From: Pannonibacter tanglangensis
Lineage (GTDB): Bacteria; Pseudomonadota; Alphaproteobacteria; Rhizobiales; Stappiaceae
DNA length: 64,000 nucleotides
Strand: one strand, 5' to 3'
Assembly: GCF_009915685.1 (NCBI RefSeq)
Contig: NZ_JAABLP010000003.1
Each line of letters begins with the position of its first letter. Positions within the stretch are counted from its first letter, which is position 1. Under the pieces are notes generated by a model, which worked only from the letters and a program-made list of their open reading frames with translations, did no database searches and was not told the origin of the DNA. A program made the position numbers and the translations under genes. Below are positions 1-9,800 of the stretch, piece by piece.

Positions 1-1
1 G

Positions 2-721
2 GGCAAGCCGAACGGCTTCCAGTCCTTCCGGGCGGAAATCTGGAAGGACACGGACAACCAGCGCTCCGGCCCGATCCCCTTCGCCTTCCACGAGGACTTC
101 GGCTTCGAGGCCTATGTGAACTGGGCGATCGACGTGCCGATGTATTTCGTCAAGCGCGGCGACACCTATTTCGAGGCCACCACCACCACCTTCCGCCAGT
201 TCATGAACGGTGCGCTGAAGGACAAGCTGCCGGACGGCCTGCCGACCATCGGCGACTGGAACAACCACCTGTCGACGCTGTTCCCGGATGTGCGGCTGAA
301 GAAGTATCTGGAGATGCGCGGTGCGGACGGCGGCCCCTGGCGCCGGATCTGCGCCCTGCCCGCCCTGTGGGTGGGCCTGCTCTATGACGAGGGCATCCTC
401 GAAGACGCCTGGCAGATGGTGAAAGGCTGGAGCGAGGCCGAGCGGCTGGCCCTGCGCAACGACGTGCCGATCCACGGCCTGAAGACGCCGTTCCGCAGCG
501 GGACCGTGCTGGATCTCGCCCGGGACATGGTGGCCCTGTCGCGCGAGGGCCTGAAGCGCCGCGCCCGGCTGAACGAGGCCGGCCAGGACGAGCGGCTGCA
601 CCTCGCCTCGCTGGAAGAGGCGCTGGCGCTCGGCCAGTCGCCGGCCGACCAGATGCTGGAGCGCTACGCCGGCGTCTGGCAGGGCGACATCCGCCAGGCC
701 TATCGCGACTACGCCTACTGA
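2..721 (+). CDS. gshA: glutamate--cysteine ligase, class II (plant/alphaproteobacterial type), 3' part
   Basis: First enzyme of glutathione synthesis, joining glutamate and cysteine using ATP in the cytoplasm. The reading frame is open from base 2, so the start lies outside the window; about 239 C-terminal residues are present. Family-typical stretches visible are FEAYVNWAIDVPMYFV, DWNNHLSTLFPDVRLKKYLEMRGADGG and the CALPALWVGLLYD segment (all read through the same frame). The internal GTG at 116 is not the true start, because the conserved sequence continues upstream of it. The next gene begins about 180 bp downstream. The family assignment is firm from these blocks; only the truncation limits it. 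Confidence 0.9.
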   Translation, partial: GKPNGFQSFRAEIWKDTDNQRSGPIPFAFHEDFGFEAYVNWAIDVPMYFVKRGDTYFEATTTTFRQFMNGALKDKLPDGLPTIGDWNNHLSTLFPDVRLKKYLEMRGADGGPWRRICALPALWVGLLYDEGILEDAWQMVKGWSEAERLALRNDVPIHGLKTPFRSGTVLDLARDMVALSREGLKRRARLNEAGQDERLHLASLEEALALGQSPADQMLERYAGVWQGDIRQAYRDYAY

Positions 722-902
722 GCGGAGCCCCTGACCGGATCCGCCGGGGAGAGACGGCCCGGCGGGAGCCTTTCCGGACGGCTTCCCGGATGGCATTCCG
801 GGAGGCCCTCGGGGCGGGCGTCCGTGCGGTGCAAAACGGGATTTGACCGCAGGGACGCGAAAGCCGATCATGCGGAGAGAGACGATTCCGGCGCGAGGCG
901 GC

Positions 903-1799
903 ATGAGCGACGCAAGCGGACTGTTCACTTCCCTTGATCCTGCCGGGGTGGTCGAGACCATGCGCCGGCAGTTCGGTCTGGGCGACGCCGACATCAGCCG
1001 GGCCATGGGCGCGCTGCTGCCGGCGGCCTTCGCGGGCCTGAAGCACATGACGGCAGCCCCGGACGCCATGCAGGGCTTCCTCGGCTTCCTGAAGGCGCAA
1101 GCCCCGCAAGGGGGCGCCGGCGATGCCTTCTCCTTTGCACAGGGACTTGCAGGCGCACAGGGACTTGCAGGCGCGCAGGGTCTGGCGGGAGGACTGGGCG
1201 CAGCGCCGACGGCCTGGTTCTTCGGACCCGCCCCGATGCAGCAGGCGATTGCCGATCAGGTGGCCAAGATCACCGGCGTGCAGCAGGATGCCGTCACCGC
1301 GCTGATGCCCGTGGCCGCCACCCTGGCCACCGCCCAGGTGGCGCGGCCCTATCTGCAGGGGCAGGCGCGTGACCTGTTCGATGCCTTCATGGCCGGATAT
1401 GCGCGTGGCCGGCCGAAGCCGGCCCCGACGCCGGCGGGCATGATGGCGGGCTATACCGACGCGGTGCAATCATTCTGGACCCGCTTCCTCGGGCTGGACG
1501 ACAAGGCGCCGCTGGCCCCGTTCTGGCAGACGGGGACCTCCGAGACCGCCGCCGCACGGCGGCCGACGCCACCCGCCCGCGAGCCGGCCCCAGAAAAGGC
1601 GCCCGAAAAGGCACCCGAAAAGACACCCGAACGGGCCTCCGGTCTGGCTGCCGATCCGGCTGCCGAGGCCGCAGGGGCGACCGTTGCCGGACCCGCGGCA
1701 ATCCTGAATGACTGGTTTGCCGCCAGCCGCGCCTTCCAGGAAACCCAGATCCGGGCCATCGAGAGCGTGTTCGACTCGATCGAGGGCAAGACGGCCTGA
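903..1799 (+). CDS. DUF937-like protein with a phasin-like tail
   Basis: Function unknown. The N-terminal half (roughly residues 1-150) has two related helical blocks, around GVVETMRRQFGLGDADISRA and QIADQ-type helices followed by LMPVAATLA, which resemble the DUF937 fold. A low-complexity stretch has three copies of a six-residue AQGLAG-type unit. A second stretch, APEKAPEKAPEKTPE, links to a C-terminal amphipathic helix (WFAASRAFQETQIRAIESVFDSI) resembling the tails of proteins bound to polyhydroxyalkanoate granules. I chose ATG 903 because the protein reads naturally from MSDASGLF; a TTG at 843 and an ATG at 870 are in frame. Two phasin genes lie 3.3-4.6 kb downstream, which would fit a granule role, but that is inference. 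Confidence 0.6.
   Translation: MSDASGLFTSLDPAGVVETMRRQFGLGDADISRAMGALLPAAFAGLKHMTAAPDAMQGFLGFLKAQAPQGGAGDAFSFAQGLAGAQGLAGAQGLAGGLGAAPTAWFFGPAPMQQAIADQVAKITGVQQDAVTALMPVAATLATAQVARPYLQGQARDLFDAFMAGYARGRPKPAPTPAGMMAGYTDAVQSFWTRFLGLDDKAPLAPFWQTGTSETAAARRPTPPAREPAPEKAPEKAPEKTPERASGLAADPAAEAAGATVAGPAAILNDWFAASRAFQETQIRAIESVFDSIEGKTA
1137..1190 (+). repeat. three 18-bp tandem units inside the DUF937-like gene
   Basis: Units at 1137-1154 and 1155-1172 are identical; the third (1173-1190) is diverged. The period is a multiple of three, so the array adds six residues per unit (AQGLAG-like) without shifting frame. Confidence 0.9.
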
Positions 1800-1949
1800 A
1801 CGAAAGACAGCCTGAGGGAAGGCGGCCCGGGACGGGCGCCGACCGGCGGCCGACCGGGCTCCCGAGACACGCCCCCGACGCAGCACAGGCTTGACCGACC
1901 ACCCGGACCGGGCCACCTTGGCGCCGCCTCAAGAACCGGAATCGCACGC

Positions 1950-3587
1950 GTGGCCGACCCGACTCCTCCCTCGAATGTCGCCGAATACTCGGTCTCCGAC
2001 ATTTCCTTCTCGATCAAGCGCACGCTGGAAGACACTTTCGGCTATGTGCGCGTGCGCGGGGAGCTGGGCCGCATTTCGCGCCCGGGTTCAGGCCACATCT
2101 ATCTTGACCTCAAGGATGACCGCTCCGTGCTGGCGGCCGTGATCTGGAAGGGCTCGGTGTCGCGGCTGAAGATCCAGCCCGAACAGGGGCTTGAGGTGAT
2201 CGCCACCGGCAAGGTGACGACCTTCCCCGGCCAGTCCAAGTACCAGATGGTGATCGATGCGCTGGAGCCGGCCGGTGCAGGCGCGCTGATGGCGCTGCTG
2301 GAAGAGCGCAAGCGCAAGCTCGCCGCCGAGGGGCTGTTTGCGCCCGAGCGCAAGCGGGCGCTGCCGGCGTTGCCGCGCGTGATCGGGGTCGTCACCTCGC
2401 CGACCGGCGCGGTGATCCGCGACATCCTGCACCGCCTGGCCGACCGGTTTCCGCTGCATGTGCTGGTGTGGCCGGTGCGCGTGCAGGGCGAGACCTGCGG
2501 CGCGGAAGTGGCCAACGGCATTCGCGGCTTCAACGCCCTGGCCCCGGGCGGCGCCATTCCGCGCCCGGATCTCATCATCGTGGCGCGCGGCGGCGGGAGC
2601 CTGGAAGACCTGTGGGGCTTCAACGACGAGCAGGTGGTGCGGGCGGCTGCGGACAGCGCCATTCCGCTGATCTCGGCGGTGGGCCACGAGACCGACTGGA
2701 CGCTGATCGACCTGGCTGCCGACGTGCGCGCACCGACCCCGACGGGCGCGGCAGAAATCGCCGTGCCGGTGAAGGCGGAGCTGATGGCGGCCGTCGACGA
2801 CCTGTCGCGGCGGCTGAACTCCGGCCTCGTCCGGCTGGTGAGCGCGCGGCGGACGGAACTGCGCGCGGCCGCCGCCGCCCTGCCCGCCGCCCGCGATCTG
2901 CTCGCGCTGCCGCGGCAGAAGCTCGATTTCATCGGCGGCAACCTGGAGCGCGGGCTGATCGTCAACACCCGGGCGCTCAGGACACGGCTGATCAAGGCCG
3001 AGACGCTGCTGACGCCGGCCATGCTGTCGCGGCGCACGCTGCAGGCACGGGACCGGCTGACGGGGCTCGGCGACCGGCAGAGCCGCGCCCTTGGCGTCGC
3101 CGTGCGGGCGCAGACACAGAAGCTGGAGGGCATCAGCCGCCGCCTGACGCCGCAGCCGCTGACGCGCCAGATCGGGCTGGGAGCAGAGCGGCTCGACAAC
3201 CTGTTCGCCCGGCTGGTGCGCGCCGCACATCAGGCCAACCAGAACCGCCGCCGGCACCTGGAGGGGCAGGAAAAGCTGCTCAAGTCCCTGTCCTACAAGG
3301 ATGTCCTGGCGCGTGGCTATGCGCTGGTGCGCGACGCCGAGGGCCAGCCGGTGCGCCGCCCGGACGATGCGCCGGCCGGATCGCGGATCAGCATCGAGGT
3401 GGCGGACGGCCGCTTCGACGCGGTCGTGAGCGGCGGCGGCGCCCCGGCGCCAGAGGCATCCCCCGCGCCGGAGAGCGGTGCGACCGGCAGCGGCACGGCG
3501 GATCAGGCGCCGGCACGCAAGGCCAGCCGCCCGGCCCGCCCCCGCGCGGATGCGCCGGCCTCCGGCAACCAGGGGTCCCTGTTCTGA
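1950..3587 (+). CDS. xseA: exodeoxyribonuclease VII large subunit
   Basis: Large, catalytic subunit of exonuclease VII, which with XseB degrades single-stranded DNA from both ends in mismatch repair and DNA damage tolerance. At 545 residues it is slightly longer than usual. Residues 1-110 form the OB-fold DNA-binding domain (YSVSDISFSIKRTLEDTFG; GHIYLDLKDD). The catalytic domain follows, with VVTSPTGAVIRDIL, ARGGGSLEDLWGFNDE, ISAVGHETDWTLID and the conserved ADVRAPTPTGAAE. The last roughly 60 residues are Ala/Pro-rich and non-conserved. The start is a GTG at 1950 with only a weak ribosome site. XseB is not encoded next to it. Confidence 0.95.
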   Translation: MADPTPPSNVAEYSVSDISFSIKRTLEDTFGYVRVRGELGRISRPGSGHIYLDLKDDRSVLAAVIWKGSVSRLKIQPEQGLEVIATGKVTTFPGQSKYQMVIDALEPAGAGALMALLEERKRKLAAEGLFAPERKRALPALPRVIGVVTSPTGAVIRDILHRLADRFPLHVLVWPVRVQGETCGAEVANGIRGFNALAPGGAIPRPDLIIVARGGGSLEDLWGFNDEQVVRAAADSAIPLISAVGHETDWTLIDLAADVRAPTPTGAAEIAVPVKAELMAAVDDLSRRLNSGLVRLVSARRTELRAAAAALPAARDLLALPRQKLDFIGGNLERGLIVNTRALRTRLIKAETLLTPAMLSRRTLQARDRLTGLGDRQSRALGVAVRAQTQKLEGISRRLTPQPLTRQIGLGAERLDNLFARLVRAAHQANQNRRRHLEGQEKLLKSLSYKDVLARGYALVRDAEGQPVRRPDDAPAGSRISIEVADGRFDAVVSGGGAPAPEASPAPESGATGSGTADQAPARKASRPARPRADAPASGNQGSLF

Positions 3588-3616
3588 CCCGGGCCGCCAC
3601 AAGGCGGCATCGGCAT

Positions 3617-3700
3617 CGGCCCCAGTATCCGCCCCAGTGTCGGCCCCAGTGTCGGACGCAGTGTCGGCCCCCGTATCGACCCCAGTATCGACCCCAGTGT
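3617..3700 (+). repeat. seven 12-bp imperfect tandem units, intergenic
   Basis: The gap 3588-3902 between xseA and the acyl-CoA dehydrogenase gene holds seven consecutive 12-bp units of the form CGnCCCCAGTrT (3617-3628, 3629-3640 and so on to 3700). Nothing else in the 315-bp gap looks like a gene. Confidence 0.9.
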
Positions 3701-3902
3701 CGGTCCGGGCCGGCGCTCCGCCCTTTGGCCGATGGCCCCGTGACCTTGCGCGCAGTGGACGCGAGGGCAGGCTTTCGCTAAGCCCTAGCCAGATGCGGCC
3801 TGTCCCGGACGACCGCATGACCCTGCAACCCTGGCAAGACCGAACAGGCGCGGAGGTCGACACGACGGTGCGACCGCTGCCGCCGATCGGGCGGAGAGCC
3901 CC

Positions 3903-5057
3903 ATGCATTTCGACCTGACCGAGGAACAGCAGCTCATCGCCGACACGGCCCGGCGCCTGGCCGAGGACAAGATCGCGCCCCTGGCCGAGACGCTGGACCG
4001 GGGCGAAGGCCGGGAGGCCTTTCTCGCCAACCTGCGTCTGCTGGCCGAAAACGGCTTCATGGGGCTGAACGTCAGGGCCGAGCATGGCGGGACGGAAGCC
4101 GGCACCGTGGCCTTCGCGCTGGCCATCGAGGCGCTGGCCCGCGCCTGTGCCTCGACCGCCGTCACCTGCTCCGTCTCCAACATGGTCGGCGAGGTCATCC
4201 AGGCCGTCGGCAGCGACGCCCAGCGCGCCGCCTACCTGCCCCGGCTCTGCGACGGCACCTTTTCCGCCGGCGGTTTCTGCCTGACAGAGGCCGGTGCGGG
4301 ATCCGACCCGGCCGGCATGCGGACGCGGGCGGTCAAGGACGGCGACAGTTATGTCCTCAACGGGGCAAAGCTCTACATCACCTCGGCCGAATATGCCGGC
4401 GTGTTCGTGGTCTGGGCCGTCACCGATCCGGAGGCCCCGAAGGGCAAGGGTATTTCCTGCTTCCTCGTCGAGGCCGGCACGCCGGGCCTCGTCATCGGCA
4501 AGGCCGAGAAGAAGATGGGCCAGACCGGCTCGGCCACCAACGAGGTGCTGTTCCAGGACTGCCGGGTGCCGGCGAGCGCGCTGATGGGGCCGGAGAACAA
4601 CGGCTTCCGCACCGCGGTCGGCGAGCTGGCGGGCGGGCGTATCGGCGTCGCGTCCCTGGCGCTCGGCATTGCCCGGGCCGCCATGGACGCGGCCAAGGCC
4701 TATGCCCGCGAGCGGGAGCAGTTCGGCCAGTCGCTGGCCGACATGCAGGGCATCCAGTGGATGATCGCCGACCGGGAAACCGAGCTGGAGGCGGCGCGTC
4801 TCCTGATCCTTCAGGCCGCCTGGGCTAAGGACCAGGGCCGGCCCTTCGGCAAGGAAGCCTCGATGGCCAAGCTGTTTGCCTCGGAGGCCGCCCAGAAGGC
4901 GACCTACACGGCGCTGCAGATCCATGGCGGGGCCGGCTACATCAAGGACTATCCGCTCGAGCGGCATGCCCGCGACGCGCGCATCACCACGATCTATGAG
5001 GGCACCAGCGAGATCCAGCGGCTGATCATCGCCCGCGAGGTGTTGAAGGCGGTGTGA
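3903..5057 (+). CDS. acyl-CoA dehydrogenase
   Basis: FAD-dependent dehydrogenation of acyl-CoA at the alpha-beta bond, the first step of fatty-acid or branched-chain acyl-CoA breakdown, passing electrons to ETF. At 384 residues it is typical for the short/medium/branched-chain family. The N-terminal helical domain starts MHFDLTEEQQLIADTARR. The middle beta-domain has CLTEAGAGSDPAGMRT and the YITSAEYAGVFVVWAV segment. In the C-terminal helical domain the likely catalytic glutamate is in ITTIYEGTSEIQRLI. The ATG at 3903 follows a GGAGAG ribosome site. It stands alone and is followed by a terminator that belongs to the opposite-strand phasin. The exact acyl substrate cannot be read from sequence. 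Confidence 0.92.
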   Translation: MHFDLTEEQQLIADTARRLAEDKIAPLAETLDRGEGREAFLANLRLLAENGFMGLNVRAEHGGTEAGTVAFALAIEALARACASTAVTCSVSNMVGEVIQAVGSDAQRAAYLPRLCDGTFSAGGFCLTEAGAGSDPAGMRTRAVKDGDSYVLNGAKLYITSAEYAGVFVVWAVTDPEAPKGKGISCFLVEAGTPGLVIGKAEKKMGQTGSATNEVLFQDCRVPASALMGPENNGFRTAVGELAGGRIGVASLALGIARAAMDAAKAYAREREQFGQSLADMQGIQWMIADRETELEAARLLILQAAWAKDQGRPFGKEASMAKLFASEAAQKATYTALQIHGGAGYIKDYPLERHARDARITTIYEGTSEIQRLIIAREVLKAV

Positions 5058-5061
5058 CACA

Positions 5062-5093
5062 GAAAAAAGCCCCGGCGCTTGCGCACCGGGGCT
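5062..5093 (-). terminator. intrinsic terminator of the leftward phasin
   Basis: Arms AGCCCCGG (5068-5075) and CCGGGGCT (5086-5093) form an 8-bp stem. The A-run at 5063-5068 becomes a T-run on the minus strand, so it ends transcripts of the phasin at 5128-5658. It is not followed by Ts on the plus strand. Confidence 0.85.
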
Positions 5094-5127
5094 GAATGTC
5101 GGGCCGGATCGGCGGCCGAGAGCCGGA

Positions 5128-5658
5128 TCAGGCGGCCTTGAGGTCCTTGAAGGACTTCTCGACCGCGTCCTTGACCGGCGAGGTCACGTCGGAGGTCAGC
5201 TTGGTGGCGAACTCCTGCATGTCCTTGGCCTGGGCGGTCAGCGCGTCGAACTGCTGACGAGCGAAGGTGGACTGCAGCTCGATGGCTTCCGCCACGGTCT
5301 TGACGGCCATCAGGTCCTTGAAGAAGGAGAAGGTGGCATCGGTGTTGGCCTTGGCTGCGTCGATGGCCTTCAGGTTGAACTCGACGACGCCCTGACGCGA
5401 GGTCTCGAAGGTGTCCTCGAGCAGGTCGGTGGCTTCTTCGGCGGCGTTCTTGACCTTGGCATAGGCGTCGCGCGCCTGCTCGATGCCCTTCTCGGTCATT
5501 TCACGAACCACGGCGGGAACTTCGATCTTCGGCATGGCAAAAGCCTCAAATTCGGGGAACGGGGACACGGCCGAGGCCGTCTTGGTGGTCTTCGGGGCAA
5601 CGCGCGGCTTCTGCGCGGCCTTCGGGGCCGGGGCTTCCGGCGAAATCTCAACGCTCAT
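5128..5658 (-). CDS. phasin family protein
   Basis: Small amphipathic coiled protein that coats polyhydroxyalkanoate granules. It has 176 residues: an Ala/Pro/Lys-rich disordered N-terminus (about 1-45), then the phasin core beginning near VVREMTEKGIEQARDAYAKVKNAAEE and including the family-typical ATDLLEDTFETSRQGVVEFNLKAIDAAKANTDATFSFF. The ATG follows AGGAG on the minus strand. A well-formed promoter and a TGC-rich site lie about 100-150 bp upstream, and a terminator lies just after the stop. The next gene upstream on the same strand is a second phasin, but the 364-bp gap and separate promoter suggest separate transcription. Confidence 0.93.
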   Translation of the reverse strand: MSVEISPEAPAPKAAQKPRVAPKTTKTASAVSPFPEFEAFAMPKIEVPAVVREMTEKGIEQARDAYAKVKNAAEEATDLLEDTFETSRQGVVEFNLKAIDAAKANTDATFSFFKDLMAVKTVAEAIELQSTFARQQFDALTAQAKDMQEFATKLTSDVTSPVKDAVEKSFKDLKAA

Positions 5659-5757
5659 GTGTCATCTCCTGCTGGGGCCGGAGCCGATCACGTGGCAATC
5701 GTCCGGCATGGGGGACGTGTCCGGCCGTGCCGCCGTCCCACCGTCATCCGCAGGGTT

Positions 5758-5804
5758 AATATAGGCGAGGCCGTGCTGCGTTGCAACATTATTTTGCAGT
5801 GCAC
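5758..5804 (-). promoter_or_regulatory. phasin promoter with overlapping TGC-rich site
   Basis: On the minus strand a -35 TTGCAA (5786-5781) and a -10 TATATT (5763-5758) are spaced exactly 17 bp, giving a start near 5750 and a leader of about 90 nt. The -35 lies inside a TGC-rich block, TGCTGCGTTGCAAC (5774-5787) plus TTTTGCAGTGCAC (5792-5804). Such blocks are typical targets of the PHA-responsive repressor PhaR/PhaF. The promoter is seen in the sequence; the PhaR link is inference. The rest of 5659-6022 holds no gene. Confidence 0.65.
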
Positions 5805-6022
5805 AATAAAAAGTAACGCAGGGGCATCGCGCAAAGCCGGGGCCAGACGCGTAAAATGTCTATACGTCAATGGCTTGTCCGGATGGCTGCAGAGCGGCGG
5901 GGCGCCGCGTGCCGGACCATCCGGTCCTGCCCATGTCACGGCGCACGGGCAGGACAATCCGCAGGACCCCCTCGCCCGAAACATGGGGCCGAAGGGTCAG
6001 ACGGCGCGGACGAAGAGGAGGG

Positions 6023-6406
6023 TCAGTCCTTGACCGCGCGCGCGGCGTCCTGGGCAGCGCGGGTCGCCGAGTCGCTGATCTCGCGGGCCTGCTCGCCGAG
6101 CTGCTCCATCTGGCGGCGCAGATAGTCTTGCTGCAGCTTCATCATCTCGTCCATGTCCTTGGCGCGGACCATCTGCTGGGCGAAACGGAAGGCGGCATCG
6201 ACATGCTCCTCGGCATAGCCGAGGGCCTTGCGGTTGATGTCGGCCGCACCGGACTGGACCGCAGAGGTCGAGCCCTCGACATTGGACACGGCCTTCTGGG
6301 TGACGGACATGAAGTCATCGAAGGCCTTGCGGGCCTGATCGACGCTCTTTTCCGCGAAATCGCGCATCTGCTCGGGTATCTCGAAACCGCTCTTGTCTGC
6401 AGCCAT
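6023..6406 (-). CDS. second phasin family protein
   Basis: Probable granule-associated protein of 127 residues, starting MAADKSGFEIPEQMRDFAEKSV. The frame stays open upstream to 6700, but the ATG at 6406 has a GGGAG ribosome site and marks the start of the phasin-like sequence. The helical core QARKAFDDFMSVTQKAVSNVEGSTSAVQ and RKALGYAEEHVDAAFRFAQQMVRAKDMDEMMKLQQDYLRRQMEQLGEQA are characteristic of the PHA-granule phasin (Phasin_2) family. A 14-bp tandem array lies just upstream of its start, in the probable promoter region. It is likely co-functional with the phasin at 5128-5658. Confidence 0.9.
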   Translation of the reverse strand: MAADKSGFEIPEQMRDFAEKSVDQARKAFDDFMSVTQKAVSNVEGSTSAVQSGAADINRKALGYAEEHVDAAFRFAQQMVRAKDMDEMMKLQQDYLRRQMEQLGEQAREISDSATRAAQDAARAVKD

Positions 6407-6422
6407 TCCCGCACTCCCCGTC

Positions 6423-6491
6423 CTGATGACCCGGCCCTGATGGCCCTGCCCTAAAGACCCTGCCCTGATGACCCGGCCCTGGTGACCCGCC
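6423..6491 (+). repeat. five 14-bp imperfect tandem units upstream of the second phasin
   Basis: Units CTGATGACCCGGCC (6423, 6465) and variants at 6437, 6451 and 6479 follow each other without gaps, starting 17 bp before the phasin start codon. The remainder of the 6407-6893 gap has no gene; it contains a CtrA-like site near the kinase gene. Confidence 0.9.
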
Positions 6492-6784
6492 CTGCGGCCC
6501 GCGCCAGACTGGCCGACGCAGGATGACCGGCGCATGACGCTCCGCTGCGGTCGTGCCATCGGCCGGGGCTCACCGGAAATTGGTACCATGGGCCTGCCGG
6601 GACAGCAATCGCCGCCGGCCGCCGGGATCCTGGCGCCGGGCTCCGGAAACGCCGTCGCAACCTGTTCCGGAACACCGGGCAAAACTGCCGGGTCATTCAA
6701 AAAAACCCTTTCAGATTAACCACAAGGCAAGCCCGTGTCTGGCATGGCAGCGCCGAACGTGGACGCCTTCGGGCTTTGGCAGTA

Positions 6785-6799
6785 TTAACTTGGTGTTTA
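6785..6799 (+). promoter_or_regulatory. possible CtrA-type site
   Basis: TTAA-N7-TTTA followed by C, one mismatch from the alphaproteobacterial CtrA consensus TTAA-N7-TTAA(C), 95 bp before the start of a PdhS-like kinase gene. A single near-match in one place is weak evidence. Confidence 0.3.
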
Positions 6800-6893
6800 C
6801 CGGCCGGCGGGCTGCGGCTGCCGTCCGACCTGGCCTCTGCGCACGGGGGTGCGGCAGGACCGGACGAGACACCGGAGCGGCGGAGGGAACCCG

Positions 6894-9800
6894 ATGGACC
6901 AGCACCTGACGACTTTCCTGGCGCTCAGCGCCCATGCCGACCTGGCGCCGCTGATCGCCGCAGACCGGCCAGCCTGGCTCTGGGCCGCCACCGGCGACCG
7001 GATCCTGTGGGCCAATGCCGCCGGCGCTGCCTTTTTCGACGCCCGCTCGCCACAGGACCTGGCCAGCCTGCCGGGCCTGGACCGCGCCCAGGCCCGACCG
7101 CATCTGGCCCGCATCGCCACCCAGGGCCCGACCGACAGGCCAAGCCTGGAACGGCTGCGCTTCTACAAGGGCCTCAAGGTGGTGCTGTTCACCTGCCAGT
7201 GCCGCCGCTTGCGGTTTGCCTCCGGCGACAGCGCAGCCCTGATCGTCGCGGGGGATGGCCCGGTGCGGGCCGAGCGGCCGGATGCCGACTTCCTGGCGCT
7301 GGTGGCCGCCGCCGCGCCGGACATGATCCTGGCGCTGAGCGACGGCAGGGGACAGGTGCTCGCCCGGGCCGGCGAAGGAGCGGCTGCCCTGCCGGCGCAT
7401 GTGCCGCCCACCGACGAGGTGCTGACCCTCTCGGGCCGGCTGCATCCCCTCATCCGCCTGCCGCTCGGACAGGCGCGCGCCTTGCTGATCCTCGATGCGG
7501 ACACCGGGCAGGACGGCGCCGCGCCGGCCGAAGGCGTGCAGCCCGCCGCCGTGGACGTCCCGCTGCGCGAGGACGCAGGGCGGGAGACGCCCGGAGAGGC
7601 CGTGACGGTGTCGGCCCCGGCGCAGACTGACACGAGCGGGCCCGAACCGACCGCCGCGCTGGCCCATGACCTTGCGGCCAGCGCGCTGCAGCCGGCCGAG
7701 AGCCCGCTGGCGCCGGAAACGGCCGCTGCGGTCATCCTTGCCCCAAGGACCGTCCTTGCCCCGGGGACCGACCTTGCACCAGGGACCGACCTTGCGCCGG
7801 ACATGACATTCGAGGCCCCGCAGGCTGCCGCACCCGACACGGCCCAGCCGGACGGCGCGCCGCTGCCGGCTGACGGACTGACGGCAGCTGGTCCCCTGAC
7901 ACCCGTGACGGCCGACACGCTTGCGCCGGTGACGGAGGATGTGGCGACGGAGGATGTGGCGGCGGCGGTCGAGGCGGCGGAGCCGGAACGGGCGGCTGCA
8001 GGATCGGCAGCCGGCGCGGCGAGCGGCGGAGCAAGCCTCGCCAGCCGCGACCGGCCGGTGCGCTTTGCCTGGCAGATGGACGTCGACCAGCGCTTCACCT
8101 TCCTGTCGCCCGAGTTTGCCGATGTTCTGGGCAGCCGCGCGGCCGACATCGTCGGCCTTACCTGGGGCGAGGTGGCCGAGCGGTTCGACCTTGACCCGCG
8201 TGGCAGCATCGCGCGCGCCCTGTCGCGGCGGGACACCTGGAGCGGCAAGACCGTCAACTGGCCTGTTCCCGGCGCGGGCCTGCGCGTTCCGGTGGACATG
8301 GCCGCGCTGCCCGCCTTCGACCGCAAGCGCGTGTTCGAGGGCTATCGCGGCTTTGGCGTCATTCGTCCGGCCGACGCGCTGGAGGATGAGGAGCTGCCGC
8401 TGGCCGATGCGGACGCCGACCCGGAGACGGCGACGGCAGGACCGAACCCGGCCGGCCCGGCCGAGCTGCTGCCTGCGGTGGATGTGCCGACCACGACAGA
8501 GCGCACAGAGGCGGCCGGACCGCTGAGCGCGGCCGCAGGCATGGCGGCAGACCTTGCCGCAATCGCGCAGGCGGATGTGGAGACGAAACCGGACCAGGAC
8601 CAGGACAAGGACCGGGATCAGGACCGGGATCAGGGCCGGGCCGACGGTGAGGGATCCGATCGGGTCGGCGCGACCGTGCGGACGGAGGGCGCCGGCGACG
8701 CGGCGACACCGCCGGAGACGGCTGCGATTGCGGCCGTGGCAGCACCGCTGGATGAGCCTGCCGGCCCGACGATGGTGAGCACAGGGGCGCAAGACACGGG
8801 CACGGACGACAAGGGCACGGAAGATACGGGCACGGGAGATACAGGCACAGGGAGCGCGACGACGGTGGCGGTCGCCGGGCCGGTCGCCTCGGCCACGCGT
8901 CCCGATCCGCAGGCCCAGGTGATGAGTGCGACGGTTGCCGCGCTGGTCGCCGGCGTGCAGGCGGCCACGAGCGCCCGGTCGGCCCCGCCGGTCGCGCCGG
9001 ACCCAGTCGTGCCAGCCCCGGTCGCGCCGGACACGGTTGCGCCGGAGACCCTGACCCCCGAGACGCTTGCGCCGGACCCGGTTGCGCTGGAGACACAGGC
9101 CGAAGAAACGTCGCACGCCTTTGCCGCCGCCCTGCTCGAGCAGACCGCGGAGCTCGCCGGAGGCGAGGTCCCCGGGACAGCCGGCAAGGCCGAGCCTGCC
9201 CCCGCCGCCACGCCCGCGGCCGCCGAGCCTCTGGCTGTCACGCCGGGCGATGCAGCGCCGCTGAGCGCGCCGGCCGCCTCGTGGCTGGAAGACCTCAAGG
9301 CGACCTCGACGCTGAAACGCAAGCCGGAGGGTGACCTGTTCGACACCGATCCGGCCGCAGCGCCCCGGCCGGCCGCAGGCAGCGGACAGGTGGGCATTGC
9401 CTCGGACAAGCCGCTTCCGCCCAAGGAGATCGAGAAGGCCGTGCGCACGCTGGCCCGGGAGTTCGATGCCGTGCTGGAGCGTCGCGCCGCGCGGCAGGCC
9501 GCGGACACCGCGCCGCAGCGCGGTTACCGCGAAGCACCGGCTCCGGCCCCCGAAGCCTCGCGGCCGACCGACAGCGCAGACGCTGCGCCGGCCGCCGCCG
9601 AAACGCGGATTGACGTTCCGGGTACGTCCCTGCCCGACGCTGGTGTGCAAGCACCTGCCGACGCACCGGGTCTGGACGCGTCGGTTCTGGATGCCCCGGT
9701 CCTGGAGGGCCCGGTCATCGACGCACAGGTCGAGGACGCTCCGGTGGAGACTGCTCCGGTGGAGGTTGCTCCGGTGCATGACGGGACCGACCAGATGGCG

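Noticed and set aside
3617..3700. Tandem units as a CRISPR array
   Set aside because: Units are contiguous with no unique spacers and no cas genes anywhere in the window.
2088..5060. Very long leftward open frame (about 990 codons)
   Set aside because: Shadow of xseA and the acyl-CoA dehydrogenase in high-GC DNA; no family-like sequence.
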